Assembly (NCBI RefSeq): GCF_916619195.1 | Contig: NZ_CAKAKL010000004.1 | Span: 186,001 to 250,000, forward strand | Reading direction: 5' to 3' | Length of the DNA: 64,000 nucleotides | From: Inquilinus sp. Marseille-Q2685 | Lineage (GTDB): Bacteria > Pseudomonadota > Alphaproteobacteria > DSM-16000 > Inquilinaceae | Translations under genes and position numbers: made by a program | The notes under the pieces: generated by a model | Database searches by the model: none | Told to the model about the DNA's origin: nothing | The model's input: only the letters and a program-made list of their open reading frames with translations | Part shown: piece after piece, positions 17,967 through 25,974 of the stretch | How the letters are laid out: every line of letters begins with the position of its first letter | Position numbering within the stretch: the stretch's first letter is position 1

Positions 17967-19441
17967 CGATGGTGCCTGACAGCGCGGCAAGCCGCAAAGC
18001 TTTCAACTGGATCGACGGCTCTCAGCGCCGCGAGGGCCTGTCCAAAGTCTCAATCGACCCCGCGACATATGATGTCATTGGACACTATCCGGACCAGGGC
18101 TTGGAGGCGGCGAGATCGGCAGTGACGGCAGCCTCCAAAGCCTTCCGTGAAACCATGTGGGCGCATGATCACGAATTGCGAGCTCGCGTGCTCGAGCAAC
18201 TAGCGCGCGCCTTCGAGCGCAATCGAGACAAACTAATTGAAATTTTGTCGTTGGAGAACGGCAAGGTGAAGGGCGAGGCCGCGTTCGAATTGGACATGGT
18301 TCCGAGCAAACTTCGCTACTCGGCTGCGACTGCTCTGGTCGAAGGCGGGAGGGCAATGACACCAAAGCCTGGCAGCATCTCCTTGATCCTTCGGCAACCG
18401 ATGGGGGTCGCGGCGGTCATCGCACCTTGGAACTCTCCGGTAATTCTGACGATCCGATCGCTTGCCCCCGCGCTTGCTGCCGGTTGCACCACGATCATCA
18501 AGCTTCCAGGGCAAGTGGCGCAGACGGCGAGCGTCATGGCGGAGGTCATGGCCGAAGCAGAAGACCTGCCCAACGGCGTGATTAATCTCTTTTTTGAAAG
18601 CGGCCCGGAAGGCTCTGCGTATCTCGTGGACTCACCGGAGGTGCCGGTTGTCAGTTTCACCGGCTCAACCCGTACCGGCCGCGCCATCAGCAGCACCGGC
18701 GCGAGGTATCTCAAGCGCTTCGGAATGGAGCTCGGCGGTAAGACGCCAATGATCGTCTTTGACGACGCAGATCTCGATGCCGCCTTGCCAATTCTGGAAA
18801 AGGCGCTGACCGTGTTCGGTGGCCAGTTCTGCATGACGGGATCTCGATTGCTCGTGCAGGATGGAAAATATGAGGCCGTTCGTGACGGCGTGGCTGAGCG
18901 GTTACGCAATGTCAAGGTCGGCCCAGCCGCAGATCCCTCCAGCGACATGGGGCCTTTGATCGATCGGGCTAACGTCGAGCGAGTCGATCGTGTCGTCGAG
19001 GTTGCGATCGCAGCCGGAGCCAAGGTGGTCGAACGTGGCGGTCCCATCAAAGTCGGCTCGCTTGCAAATGGAGCCTTCTTTCGTCCAGCCCTTCTGGAAG
19101 TCTCTGACAATAGTCTCACCATCATCCAAGAGGAGACCTTTGGTCCGGTGCTGACGATCCAGCGATTTTCTGATGAGGCGGACGCGATTCAACTCGCCAA
19201 TGACAATGAGTACGGATTATCGGCTAGCGTTTGGACTCGCGATGTAGATAGATCGTTGCGCGTCGCGCAGGCGCTTGAAGCTGGCTCGGTGTGGATCAAT
19301 GACTGGGCGAAGGTCTACGACAGTACCGAGGAAGGCGGATTCAAGCAGTCCGGCCTTGGCCGTCTGAATGGCTTGGCGGCTCTGGAGGATTTCATCGAGC
19401 GCAAGCACATCGCGCTCAGGCCGGGCCTGACGCAACGCTGA
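17963..19441 (+). CDS. NAD(P)-dependent aldehyde dehydrogenase
   Basis: A 492-residue aldehyde dehydrogenase oxidising an aldehyde to the acid in the cytoplasm. The catalytic set is intact: N157 in APWNSP, E256 in MELGGKT, C290 in GGQFCMTGS, and the C-terminal EETFGPVLTIQRF. The substrate class is not clear; the group includes enzymes acting on aromatic and aliphatic aldehydes. It overlaps the small membrane gene by 4 nt and is followed after 40 bp by an NTF2-like gene. The block sits beside a divergent LysR gene. Confidence 0.93.
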   Translation: MTMVPDSAASRKAFNWIDGSQRREGLSKVSIDPATYDVIGHYPDQGLEAARSAVTAASKAFRETMWAHDHELRARVLEQLARAFERNRDKLIEILSLENGKVKGEAAFELDMVPSKLRYSAATALVEGGRAMTPKPGSISLILRQPMGVAAVIAPWNSPVILTIRSLAPALAAGCTTIIKLPGQVAQTASVMAEVMAEAEDLPNGVINLFFESGPEGSAYLVDSPEVPVVSFTGSTRTGRAISSTGARYLKRFGMELGGKTPMIVFDDADLDAALPILEKALTVFGGQFCMTGSRLLVQDGKYEAVRDGVAERLRNVKVGPAADPSSDMGPLIDRANVERVDRVVEVAIAAGAKVVERGGPIKVGSLANGAFFRPALLEVSDNSLTIIQEETFGPVLTIQRFSDEADAIQLANDNEYGLSASVWTRDVDRSLRVAQALEAGSVWINDWAKVYDSTEEGGFKQSGLGRLNGLAALEDFIERKHIALRPGLTQR

Positions 19442-19481
19442 CACCTGAATTCCTAGAATTGCCCAAAAGGAGAAACCTGCA

Positions 19482-19997
19482 ATGGCCACTCGTGCGCACG
19501 CTCTTGCCCAGAAGTCGTCTACAGCCGAACCCGCATCGACGGCATCGCCTCTGGCGGTACTGCGGTCGATCTTGTCGAACCCGACCGATCTGGATTTCGT
19601 CAAACAATTTACGACTGATGATTTCATATATGTATCGCTCAACTATGAGAACGCAGAGTTGAAGCAGATCATGCCTTGGGCCGGAACCAACGAAGGAGCC
19701 GAAGGACTGGTTCGGACCTTTATCGACGTCAACCGTTATTGGAAGGTAGACGACTTCCAAATTCAAGACAGCTTTGAAAATAAGGATGGCGCGGCAATCT
19801 TCGGATTCTTTACTTATACATCAAACATCTTGGGCAATACGGTGACATCACCCTTCGCGGTTCTGGCGCGCGGCGAGAACGGCAAGCTGTCATACGTGCA
19901 GTTTATGGAAGATACTTTTGCAACCGTCCGCAGTTTTAGAGAAAGCGGCGAGTATCTGATCAAAGCAAGTCCAGACGGATCGGAAACCAGCATCTGA
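19482..19997 (+). CDS. NTF2/SnoaL-like protein
   Basis: A 171-residue NTF2-like protein. A low-complexity Ala/Ser-rich N-terminus of about 22 residues precedes the helix PLAVLRSILSNPTDLDFVKQFTTDDFIYVSLN and the sheets of the cone-shaped pocket (AAIFGFFTYTSNILGNTVTSPFAVLARGENGKLSYVQFMEDT). This matches the SnoaL-like group that hosts ketosteroid isomerase-like and ligand-binding proteins. A good ribosome site (AAGGAG) lies before the ATG. It is AT-richer than most genes here and is probably the last gene of the ALDH operon. Confidence 0.82.
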   Translation: MATRAHALAQKSSTAEPASTASPLAVLRSILSNPTDLDFVKQFTTDDFIYVSLNYENAELKQIMPWAGTNEGAEGLVRTFIDVNRYWKVDDFQIQDSFENKDGAAIFGFFTYTSNILGNTVTSPFAVLARGENGKLSYVQFMEDTFATVRSFRESGEYLIKASPDGSETSI

Positions 19998-20432
19998 AAG
20001 TAAGGTAAGATCCGACCGGGATAAGTCAGGCGACGAGACCGTCCGCCGCCGCAGCGCCGATCGGAATCACCGAGCCGAATGTGATGACGGTCGGCTGCGG
20101 CCTGCTGCGCGAGTTCAAGATGGTATGCGCATCTACCTGCTCGCGCTGAAGCTGCTTGGCGAAGAATCCGGCGATACAGGTTTTCGCGCACGTTCGCATC
20201 GGTCTTCCCCGTTCTGCTGAAGCAGCAGTATCGGGTCGTCGATCACCCGCTGTCCTCAAGCCGTCCGATCGCGGCGTTCCATTCCCTGCAACACAGCTTG
20301 GCAGGTTTCGCCACTAAGCAAGGCGGACACCCCACCCCAAAACATGTCGAGCATATCGTCGTGATCCCGTCGCGGCTTCACGCGCTCCGGCTGGACCGGT
20401 CGACTTCAGGAATGGCAGAAAAGGAAAAGAGA
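19998..20432. other. Upstream region of the SDR gene
   Basis: No supported gene in 435 bp. It must contain the SDR promoter, but I see no clear promoter or operator motif. Short frames here have neither ribosome site nor motif. Confidence 0.4.
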
Positions 20433-21173
20433 ATGATCGATCTGAATGGAAGGCGGGCCCTCGTGGCCGGTGGATCACGGGGAATCGGTGCCGCGATCGC
20501 GCTGGCGCTTGCCGAGAACGGCGCCGACGTCGCGTTCACCTATCAGAACTCCGCCGAGAAGGCCCAGGCGGTAGCTGCGTCGATCGAGGCGACCGGACGT
20601 CGTGCCGTCGCCATCCAGGCCGACAGCGCCGATCCCGAGGCGATCACGCGCGCCGTGGACAAGGCGGTGACCGAGCTTGGCGGCATCGACATCCTCATCA
20701 ACAGCGCGGGGATCGGCTACTATGGGCCGCTCGCCGAGTTGGACCTCGGCGAGTACCAGAAGCTGATGGACGTAAACGTTCGCGCGCCGATGCTGTTCGC
20801 CAAGGCTGTCATCCCGCACCTTCGCGCAGGGGGCCGCATCGTCACCATCGGCTCCGGTCTCGCCGAGCGCGTTCCGTTTCCGGGCGTGACGGCCTACGCC
20901 GTCTCGAAGGCGGCGCTGACCTCGTTCACCCGCGGCCTGTCGCGTGAGCTCGGGCCGAGCGGCATCACTGTCAACCTGGTGCAGCCCGGCTCGACCGACA
21001 CCGATGCGAACCCCGCGGACGGCGACGCGGCCGACTTCCAGCGGGGCATGACGTCGCTGGGGCGCTACGCCGAGCCGCGCGAGATCGCCAATGCGGTCGT
21101 TTTCCTGGCGAGCCCGGCCGCGAGCGTGATCACCGGCACGATCCTCAACGCCGACGCCGGCGCGCTCGCCTAG
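20433..21173 (+). CDS. Short-chain dehydrogenase/reductase (FabG-like)
   Basis: Classical SDR of 246 residues: cofactor motif AGGSRGIG (12-19), NSAG, catalytic Ser in TIGSG and YAVSK, ending in the usual VITGTILNADAGALA. FabG-like 3-oxoacyl or sugar reductase is the nearest broad label; the substrate is unknown. The start at 20433 (MIDLNGRRALVAGG) is favoured over an ATG seven codons upstream because AGGAAAAGAG lies just before it. A relic of an alpha/beta hydrolase gene follows immediately. Confidence 0.92.
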   Translation: MIDLNGRRALVAGGSRGIGAAIALALAENGADVAFTYQNSAEKAQAVAASIEATGRRAVAIQADSADPEAITRAVDKAVTELGGIDILINSAGIGYYGPLAELDLGEYQKLMDVNVRAPMLFAKAVIPHLRAGGRIVTIGSGLAERVPFPGVTAYAVSKAALTSFTRGLSRELGPSGITVNLVQPGSTDTDANPADGDAADFQRGMTSLGRYAEPREIANAVVFLASPAASVITGTILNADAGALA

Positions 21174-21203
21174 GCTTCGACACCGCGCCGGCGGGTCGGC
21201 CAA

Positions 21204-21443
21204 GTGCAGTCTGCCCGCACCATCGCCTTCCAGGCCTACTTCTGCGAACACCGCCCGCCGCTCCTGGTGGCATGGGGCCGTCACGATCCTGCGTTCGTTC
21301 TCGCAGGAGCGCTCGCCTAAGGGCGGGACCTGCCGCATGCCGAGGTGCACCTGCTCGACGCGGGCCACTTCGCACTGGAGACGCACCATCGGGAGATAGC
21401 CGTCATCATCCGCGACTTTCTGCAGCGCTCACTCGGAACGTGA
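21204..21443 (+). pseudogene. C-terminal relic of an alpha/beta hydrolase with in-frame stop
   Basis: The frame reads AYFCEHRPPLLVAWGRHDPAFVLAGALA, then a TAA, then GRDLPHAEVHLLDAGHFALETHHREIAVIIRDFLQRSLGT and a stop. This is the C-terminal 75 residues of the same family as the intact hydrolase at 22911-23900, which reads YFRTHRPPVLAVWGRHDPAFLPAGALA and GHFALETHYREI. The 5' two thirds are gone and the stop breaks the rest, so this is a decayed paralogue. Confidence 0.88.
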
Positions 21444-21475
21444 CGCGACCTGTCCACCGCACATAGGAGATCCCG

Positions 21476-21874
21476 ATGTCTACACGTGAGCCGATCTTCC
21501 CGGCCCAGCGCCACGCCCTCTATGACGAGCATCGCTACTCGGCGGCGATCAGGTCCGGCGACCTGCTGTTCGTGTCCGGGCAGGTTGGGAGTCGCGAAGA
21601 CGGCTCGCCCGAACCGGTGTTCGAGAAACAAGTCCGGCGTGCCTTCGCTAATCTCAGGTCTGTTCTGGCAGCGGCCGGTTGCACGCTCGATGACGTGGTC
21701 GACGTGACCACCTTCCACACCGATCCCGAAGTGCAGTTCAAAACGGCTATGAAGGTCCGATCTGCCGAGATCGGCGATCCGCCTTTCCCGAACTGGACGG
21801 CGGTCGGCGTGACATGGCTGGCCGGCTTCGATTTTGAGATCAAGGTGATTGCCCGCATTCCAAGTCAGCCTTGA
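21476..21874 (+). CDS. RidA/YjgF-family protein lacking the usual Arg
   Basis: A 132-residue single-domain Rid protein with a good ribosome site (AGGAG). Family phrases are SGDLLFVSGQVG, AFANLRSVLAAAGCTLDDVVDVTTF and the C-terminal VEIxxIA-like FEIKVIARI. RidA enzymes hydrolyse reactive enamine/imines using an Arg in the PxRSxV/RTAV motif. Here the matching stretch is PPFPNWTAVGVTWL, with Trp where Arg is expected, so imine deaminase activity is doubtful and it may belong to a non-canonical Rid subgroup. It may be co-transcribed with the SDR upstream, across the relic. Confidence 0.88.
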   Translation: MSTREPIFPAQRHALYDEHRYSAAIRSGDLLFVSGQVGSREDGSPEPVFEKQVRRAFANLRSVLAAAGCTLDDVVDVTTFHTDPEVQFKTAMKVRSAEIGDPPFPNWTAVGVTWLAGFDFEIKVIARIPSQP

Positions 21875-22398
21875 GCGGCCGCTGACGGTTTCAAGCGTTG
21901 GGCGAGCACCAGTATCCCGGAACTTCGCTGGCAGAGCTGCTGGGGATCTAGACCGGCATGCAGTCGTGGCAGCGGCTTCCCGGTGCTGCTGCGTCAGGGC
22001 CGGGACCGGTCCCCCCTTTCTCGGGCGGTCAGGTCGAGTGACGGATGCCCTGAAGCGGCCTTCACGTCCGATGCCGGAAGGTGGACATGGCCCGATTCGA
22101 TCTATCCGGGTCGGCCCAGGCCGAATGACGGGCGCCAGGAGCGGCAATCGCCTCGCCGCCGAAAAGCAATACTGACCCGATTCGAACCACAACGGCTCTG
22201 CCCACTTTCGGGCCGGGTAGGATCGCCGGACATGTCCGCTTCAAGGAAGCCAGGAAGGCGATCAACCGTCTGCAACGAGCCGTGTGCGGTCATGGCGCGT
22301 GTCCTGCGGCAGACCTCGAATGGCGAAGTGGGCAGCGCCTACCGCTACGGCGCCAACCGGCCTGGCCCCGCCCCTCCGACGGTGAAGGCGTGGTCGGG
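21875..22398. other. Non-coding stretch before repeat copy B
   Basis: No supported gene. Overlapping frames on both strands reach 70-150 codons but lack ribosome sites and motifs, as expected by chance in GC-rich DNA. Confidence 0.45.
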
Positions 22399-22785
22399 CG
22401 TGCGACGTGCGCTACTCCTGTCCTGGCCTCGGTACTCGGGGCCGGTTTAGCCTTCCGTTTGTGAGCGCCGCGGAACGCAGAAAGCCCCGCCTTTCGGGCG
22501 GGGCTCTGGGTCAGACCTCGATATCGAGGGAGTTATAACAAAGGTGGTTGCGGGACTCGCAACCATCTACGCTCATGCCCGCTGGTGTACGATCATCGGA
22601 CTGCCAGCCCGGGCACGGCGGCGGTGAGCTCCTCAATTTAGGCGCCCCGCGCGGACTGATCGCTTCAGCGCCGATGTTGCCTTCGATCTGCATGTCGAGG
22701 GACCCGGCAGCGATCGGAATCAGGTCAACGAAATAGCCCATCATCAGCCCCCCTCCTCCCCGGCCGCAAAGGTTGAGAAGCGGCC
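22399..22785. repeat. Dispersed repeat, copy B (no nested insertion)
   Basis: The left part (from GCGTGCGACGTGCGCTACTC, 22398-22510) matches copy C at 51618 onward. The right part (22555-22785) matches copy A at 11244-11470. The centre has the GC-rich hairpin AGCCCCGCC-TTTC-GGGCGGGGCT and an intact GGTTGCG-GGACT-CGCAACC hairpin (22546-22564), exactly where A and C carry the 145-bp insertion. It also holds a short ORF with a strong ribosome site on the minus strand. Confidence 0.8.
22511..22744 (-). CDS. Small hypothetical protein inside repeat copy B
   Basis: A 77-residue frame beginning MMGYFVDLIPIAAGSLDMQIEGNIGAEAISPRG and ending CYNSLDIEV. It is preceded by a very strong ribosome site (GGGGAGGAGGGGGG, 8 nt before the ATG) and followed directly by the GC-rich terminator-like hairpin of the repeat. 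That is the layout of a real small gene. The matching stretch of copy A has lost the frame by small indels. No known family was recognised and the coding status is uncertain. Confidence 0.4.
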   Translation of the reverse strand: MMGYFVDLIPIAAGSLDMQIEGNIGAEAISPRGAPKLRSSPPPCPGWQSDDRTPAGMSVDGCESRNHLCYNSLDIEV

Positions 22786-22910
22786 CTGTGCACGGATTTC
22801 CGCTGGCTGTATAAGCGTGCTGCCGATACTACAGTCGCTATGGCAAGCGTGGTCTGAAAGCGATCTGGTTTCCACCATTTTCGGGCCCCATAATTAATAA
22901 ATTCTCGGAC

Positions 22911-23900
22911 CTAGCCCAGCTTGCGGCCAAGGAAATCGCGGATATAGCTGGCGATCTCTCGATAATGGGTCTCGAGTGCAAAGTGCCCCGTATCTAGCAG
23001 ATGGACCTCCGCGTCCGGCAGATCGCGCTTGTAGGCCAACGCGCCGGCCGGAAGAAACGCGGGATCATGGCGGCCCCAGACCGCTAGCACCGGCGGACGA
23101 TGCGTTCGAAAATAGGCCTGAAAATCAGGATAGAGCGCGACATTGCTGCGATAGTCGAGGATCAGGTCGAGCTGGATTTCCTCAGCACCGGGTCGCGCCA
23201 TATAGGCGATGTCCAGCTCATAGCCATCGGGCGAGAGCAGGGCAGGATCAGCGCCGGTGCCATATTGCCAGTTGCGGATTGTGTCGGGCGCCAGCGATGG
23301 GCGACAGGCCTCGCGATTTTCGGGCGTCGGGTCGCGCCAATAGGCCTCCCACGGCCCCCATTCGTCGCTGAAGCCTTCAAGATAGGCATTGCCGTTTTGT
23401 GAGATGATTGCGGTGACCCGCTCGGGCCGCGCCATCGCAAGCCGCAGCCCCGTTGGTGCGCCATAATCGAAGATGTAGAGTGCATAGTGTTGCAATCCGA
23501 TCGCGTCGACGAAGCCGCCGATGACATTGGCCAGCGCATCGAAGCTGTAGGTGAACTCGCCGCGCGGCGGCGTCTTTGTCTGCCCGAAGCCGGGCAGGTC
23601 AGGCGCAATGACACGGAAGCGGTCCGCAAGCTGGGGAATGAGATCGCGGAACATGTGGCTGGCTGTCGGAAACCCGTGAAGCAGCAGGATGACGGGCGCA
23701 TCAGCCGGCCCCGCCTCTCGGTAGAAGACCTCGACATCGCCGACCTGCTGTTTGCAGTAGTGAACGGAAGACATTGGATTCCCCTTGAGCTTTGGACGGG
23801 CCGCCGCCGGTGTCGGCAGAGGCAAAACCGTCGCCATCGTGCCCGCAGCAATCATCGCCAGTGTCGAGCGGCGCGAGAAAACCTCGATTCTTTGGCTCAT
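22911..23900 (-). CDS. Tat-exported alpha/beta hydrolase, Asp nucleophile
   Basis: A 329-residue epoxide hydrolase/haloalkane dehalogenase-type enzyme. The N-terminus has a twin-arginine signal (FSRRSTLAMIAAGTMATVLPLPTPAAA), so it should be exported. The mature part shows the oxyanion HGFP (75-78), the nucleophile Asp in IFDYGAPTG (about D145) and a C-terminal catalytic His in DTGHFALETHY. Without the signal it is about 290 residues, normal for the family. It is divergent from the LysR gene at 23997, with 96 bp between starts, and a paralogous relic lies at 21204. The substrate is unknown. Confidence 0.9.
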   Translation of the reverse strand: MSQRIEVFSRRSTLAMIAAGTMATVLPLPTPAAARPKLKGNPMSSVHYCKQQVGDVEVFYREAGPADAPVILLLHGFPTASHMFRDLIPQLADRFRVIAPDLPGFGQTKTPPRGEFTYSFDALANVIGGFVDAIGLQHYALYIFDYGAPTGLRLAMARPERVTAIISQNGNAYLEGFSDEWGPWEAYWRDPTPENREACRPSLAPDTIRNWQYGTGADPALLSPDGYELDIAYMARPGAEEIQLDLILDYRSNVALYPDFQAYFRTHRPPVLAVWGRHDPAFLPAGALAYKRDLPDAEVHLLDTGHFALETHYREIASYIRDFLGRKLG

Positions 23901-23979
23901 ACATTGCCTCCTTGCGGGTTCCCGTCAAAAATAATGAATTCCCTATCTCGATATGAAGGCTATACTCCGGTCGACTGAA

Positions 23980-23994
23980 TTTCAGAATCTGAAA
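23980..23994. promoter_or_regulatory. LysR-type operator candidate (perfect dyad)
   Basis: TTTCAGAATCTGAAA is a perfect 7-bp dyad around one central base. It contains the LysR consensus T-N11-A and ends two bases before the ATG of the LysR gene, within the divergent region facing the exported hydrolase. It fits an autoregulatory recall site. It also occupies the place where a ribosome site would be expected, and none is visible. Confidence 0.55.
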
Positions 23995-23996
23995 CA

Positions 23997-24929
23997 ATGG
24001 ATCGATTGGACGCGATGGCGCTGTTTGTGGCAGCGGTGGAGGCAGGTTCGCTTGCCGCCTCCGCCAGACGCTACGGGCGTTCCCCTGCGGCCGCGACCCG
24101 AGCCGTCGCGTTGCTGGAGCAGGAAGCGGGCGAGACGTTGCTATTGCGATCCACGCGCAAGCTCAGCCTAACCCCGGCCGGCGATCGCCATCTCGCTGTA
24201 TGGCGAGAGGTTCTGGCTAAACTGCGGGAGCTCACGCCGGACGAGGCAGGAAACCCGCTTCAGGGAGAAATCGTGCTCACGGCGCCCGAACTGTTCGGCC
24301 GACTGAAGGTGATGCCGTTGGTCGAGACGTTCCTACGAGAGCATACTCAAGTCTCCGCCCGGGTACTGACGGTCAATCGCGTCGTTAACCTAGTCGGCGA
24401 GGGGGTGGACCTCGCGGTACGTCTTGCGCCACTGCCCGATTCCAACCTCACGGCCATTAAAGTTGGTATGGTGCGAACTTTGCTCTGCGCGTCCCCCGCC
24501 TATCTAGCCGCCGCCGGAACGCTGGCGAGTTTGAAAGACCTCGACCGCCATGACTGCATCGGCCTGAATGCGGAAAGCGGCGGAGAATTGTGGACCTTCG
24601 CCAGGGCGGACGAGCGGGGTGCCCGAACACGGTCCATTCGGGTTCGAACGCGGCTGAGCGTCAATAGCGCGGCCGCTTCCATCGACGCGGCGCTTCGCGG
24701 GTACGGCATCATCCGTCCCCGATCGTATCAGGTGGCTGAGCACATTGCAGCAGGCCGTCTCGTACGCCTGCTCGTCGACTATGAAGCACCGATTCCGGTT
24801 CATGTTGTGTTCCCTGCGGATCGCGCGCGCAGAGGTGTCGTGAGAGCCTTCATCGACCATGTCGTGCCCACTTTGAGGCGCGACCTCACGGCCATCGAGA
24901 AGAGCGCACCATCACCGAAGGCCAGCTGA
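23997..24929 (+). CDS. LysR-family regulator
   Basis: A 310-residue LysR regulator: MDRLDAMALFVAAVEAGSLAASARRYGRSPAAATRAVALLEQEAGETLLLRSTRKLSLTPAGDR, then the CrgA-like effector domain (VNLVGEGVDLAVRLAPLPDSNLTAIKVGMVRTLLCASPAYL). It lies head to head with the Tat-exported hydrolase gene and very likely controls it. A palindromic T-N11-A box sits just upstream of its start. Confidence 0.93.
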   Translation: MDRLDAMALFVAAVEAGSLAASARRYGRSPAAATRAVALLEQEAGETLLLRSTRKLSLTPAGDRHLAVWREVLAKLRELTPDEAGNPLQGEIVLTAPELFGRLKVMPLVETFLREHTQVSARVLTVNRVVNLVGEGVDLAVRLAPLPDSNLTAIKVGMVRTLLCASPAYLAAAGTLASLKDLDRHDCIGLNAESGGELWTFARADERGARTRSIRVRTRLSVNSAAASIDAALRGYGIIRPRSYQVAEHIAAGRLVRLLVDYEAPIPVHVVFPADRARRGVVRAFIDHVVPTLRRDLTAIEKSAPSPKAS

Positions 24930-25077
24930 TCGGAAATTTTTTGAAGAACAGCGTCCTGTAATAAGGCGGCATAGTACTTCCCCACCGCCGTCCAGCATTG
25001 GGTAAGCGGTGTCCGGGAAGCACTGGAAGCGGCCGCTCAGCGGCCCTGTGGGATCAACCCTGGTTCTGACGATGACG

Positions 25078-25292
25078 CTCGGCGTGAGGCGTTCGGCTTC
25101 GCTGAGGGCGAGAGCTTTGGATTGGAACGGCCCGATGTCGTGCTCCTCGGTGTCGGGCAGCCAAGCCGACAGGGACCATCAGCCACCCGGCCGATTGTAG
25201 CCTTTGCTGCTCCTCACCGATCCGATGCCCTCGGCGATGAACCAGCCGGGATCAATCCCGTTCTGGCGCCATGTCGCGGTCTGCTTGGTCAT
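25078..25292 (-). pseudogene. Broken copy of the 79-residue protein at 49932
   Basis: Reads MTKQTATWRQNGIDPGWFIAEGIGSVRSSKGYNRPGG, then a stop in place of the first W of GGWWFLPAW, and continues WSLSAWLPDTEEHDIGPFQSKALALSEAERLT. It is nearly identical to the intact gene at 49932-50171. The nonsense change makes it a pseudogene, or at best a 37-residue peptide. No IS66 sequence flanks this copy. Confidence 0.8.
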
Positions 25293-25553
25293 CGTCATCA
25301 CCCCTCGCCGGCGGAGAACTTTTGTGCCAACGGTGTTGTGCTTGTGGAACGACGCAGCGATAAGGCTGCGCTAGCTGCTGGCGGTTGCCTGATGGGCCGT
25401 CAATTTCGGAGCAGCGGGGGCGGCAGACCATCGAACATCGGCGCTCGCTTCACCAAAGGCTCGCCGCATGACATCCCCCCAGACGAGGCCCGCCCTCCGC
25501 TAATTACACTGCGAGTTGTGCCAAATCTTCTGACGACGGACACAGGAAGACAA

Positions 25554-25736
25554 ATGAGTGGCCAGAAACGCGGATTGACGCTGCAGCAGCGGTCCACTCC
25601 GTTCCCGACATCGATCAGCGCCGAAGCGCGAGCAGCGCTCGAATACCTCGTGCGCGAGGACGGGACTGCCATCAACGCTCCATATGCCATGCCTGTTCCT
25701 GGAGCCTATGACGCTTGGATGAGCATCAGGAGATAG
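25554..25736 (+). CDS. Small hypothetical ORF, possible hydrolase N-terminal fragment
   Basis: A 60-residue frame (MSGQKRGLTLQQRSTPFPTSISAEARAALEYLVREDGTAINAPYAMPVPGAYDAWMSIRR) with a good ribosome site (AGGA, 8 nt before ATG). The composition is protein-like and resembles the lead-in of an alpha/beta hydrolase (esterase) gene that has lost its catalytic part. No hydrolase motif follows in any frame. Either a truncated relic or a small gene of unknown role. Confidence 0.4.
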   Translation: MSGQKRGLTLQQRSTPFPTSISAEARAALEYLVREDGTAINAPYAMPVPGAYDAWMSIRR

Positions 25737-25974
25737 AGCTTCAGGAAATCATGGGTGCCTTGCCGAAAGGCTGTCGAACTCGACACCGAGGGTTCTGCTC
25801 GAGGCGCTCGCCAGCCGCGTCACCACTGCAACCACCGCAAGCTGGAGATGCTCATCCCTCCGCAACCGTCAAGTGCCAATATCGGGCATGCTGAGGCATA
25901 GTTGTGCAGGATGTAGGCGACGCCCTTATACGAGTCCTCATCTCAATTGCCGGCAGGCTTGACAGGAGTGACGG

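Noticed and set aside
21983-22450. 155-codon plus-strand frame before repeat copy B.
   Set aside because: No ribosome site, no motif, and overlapping equal-length frames on both strands; its 3' part lies in the repeat.
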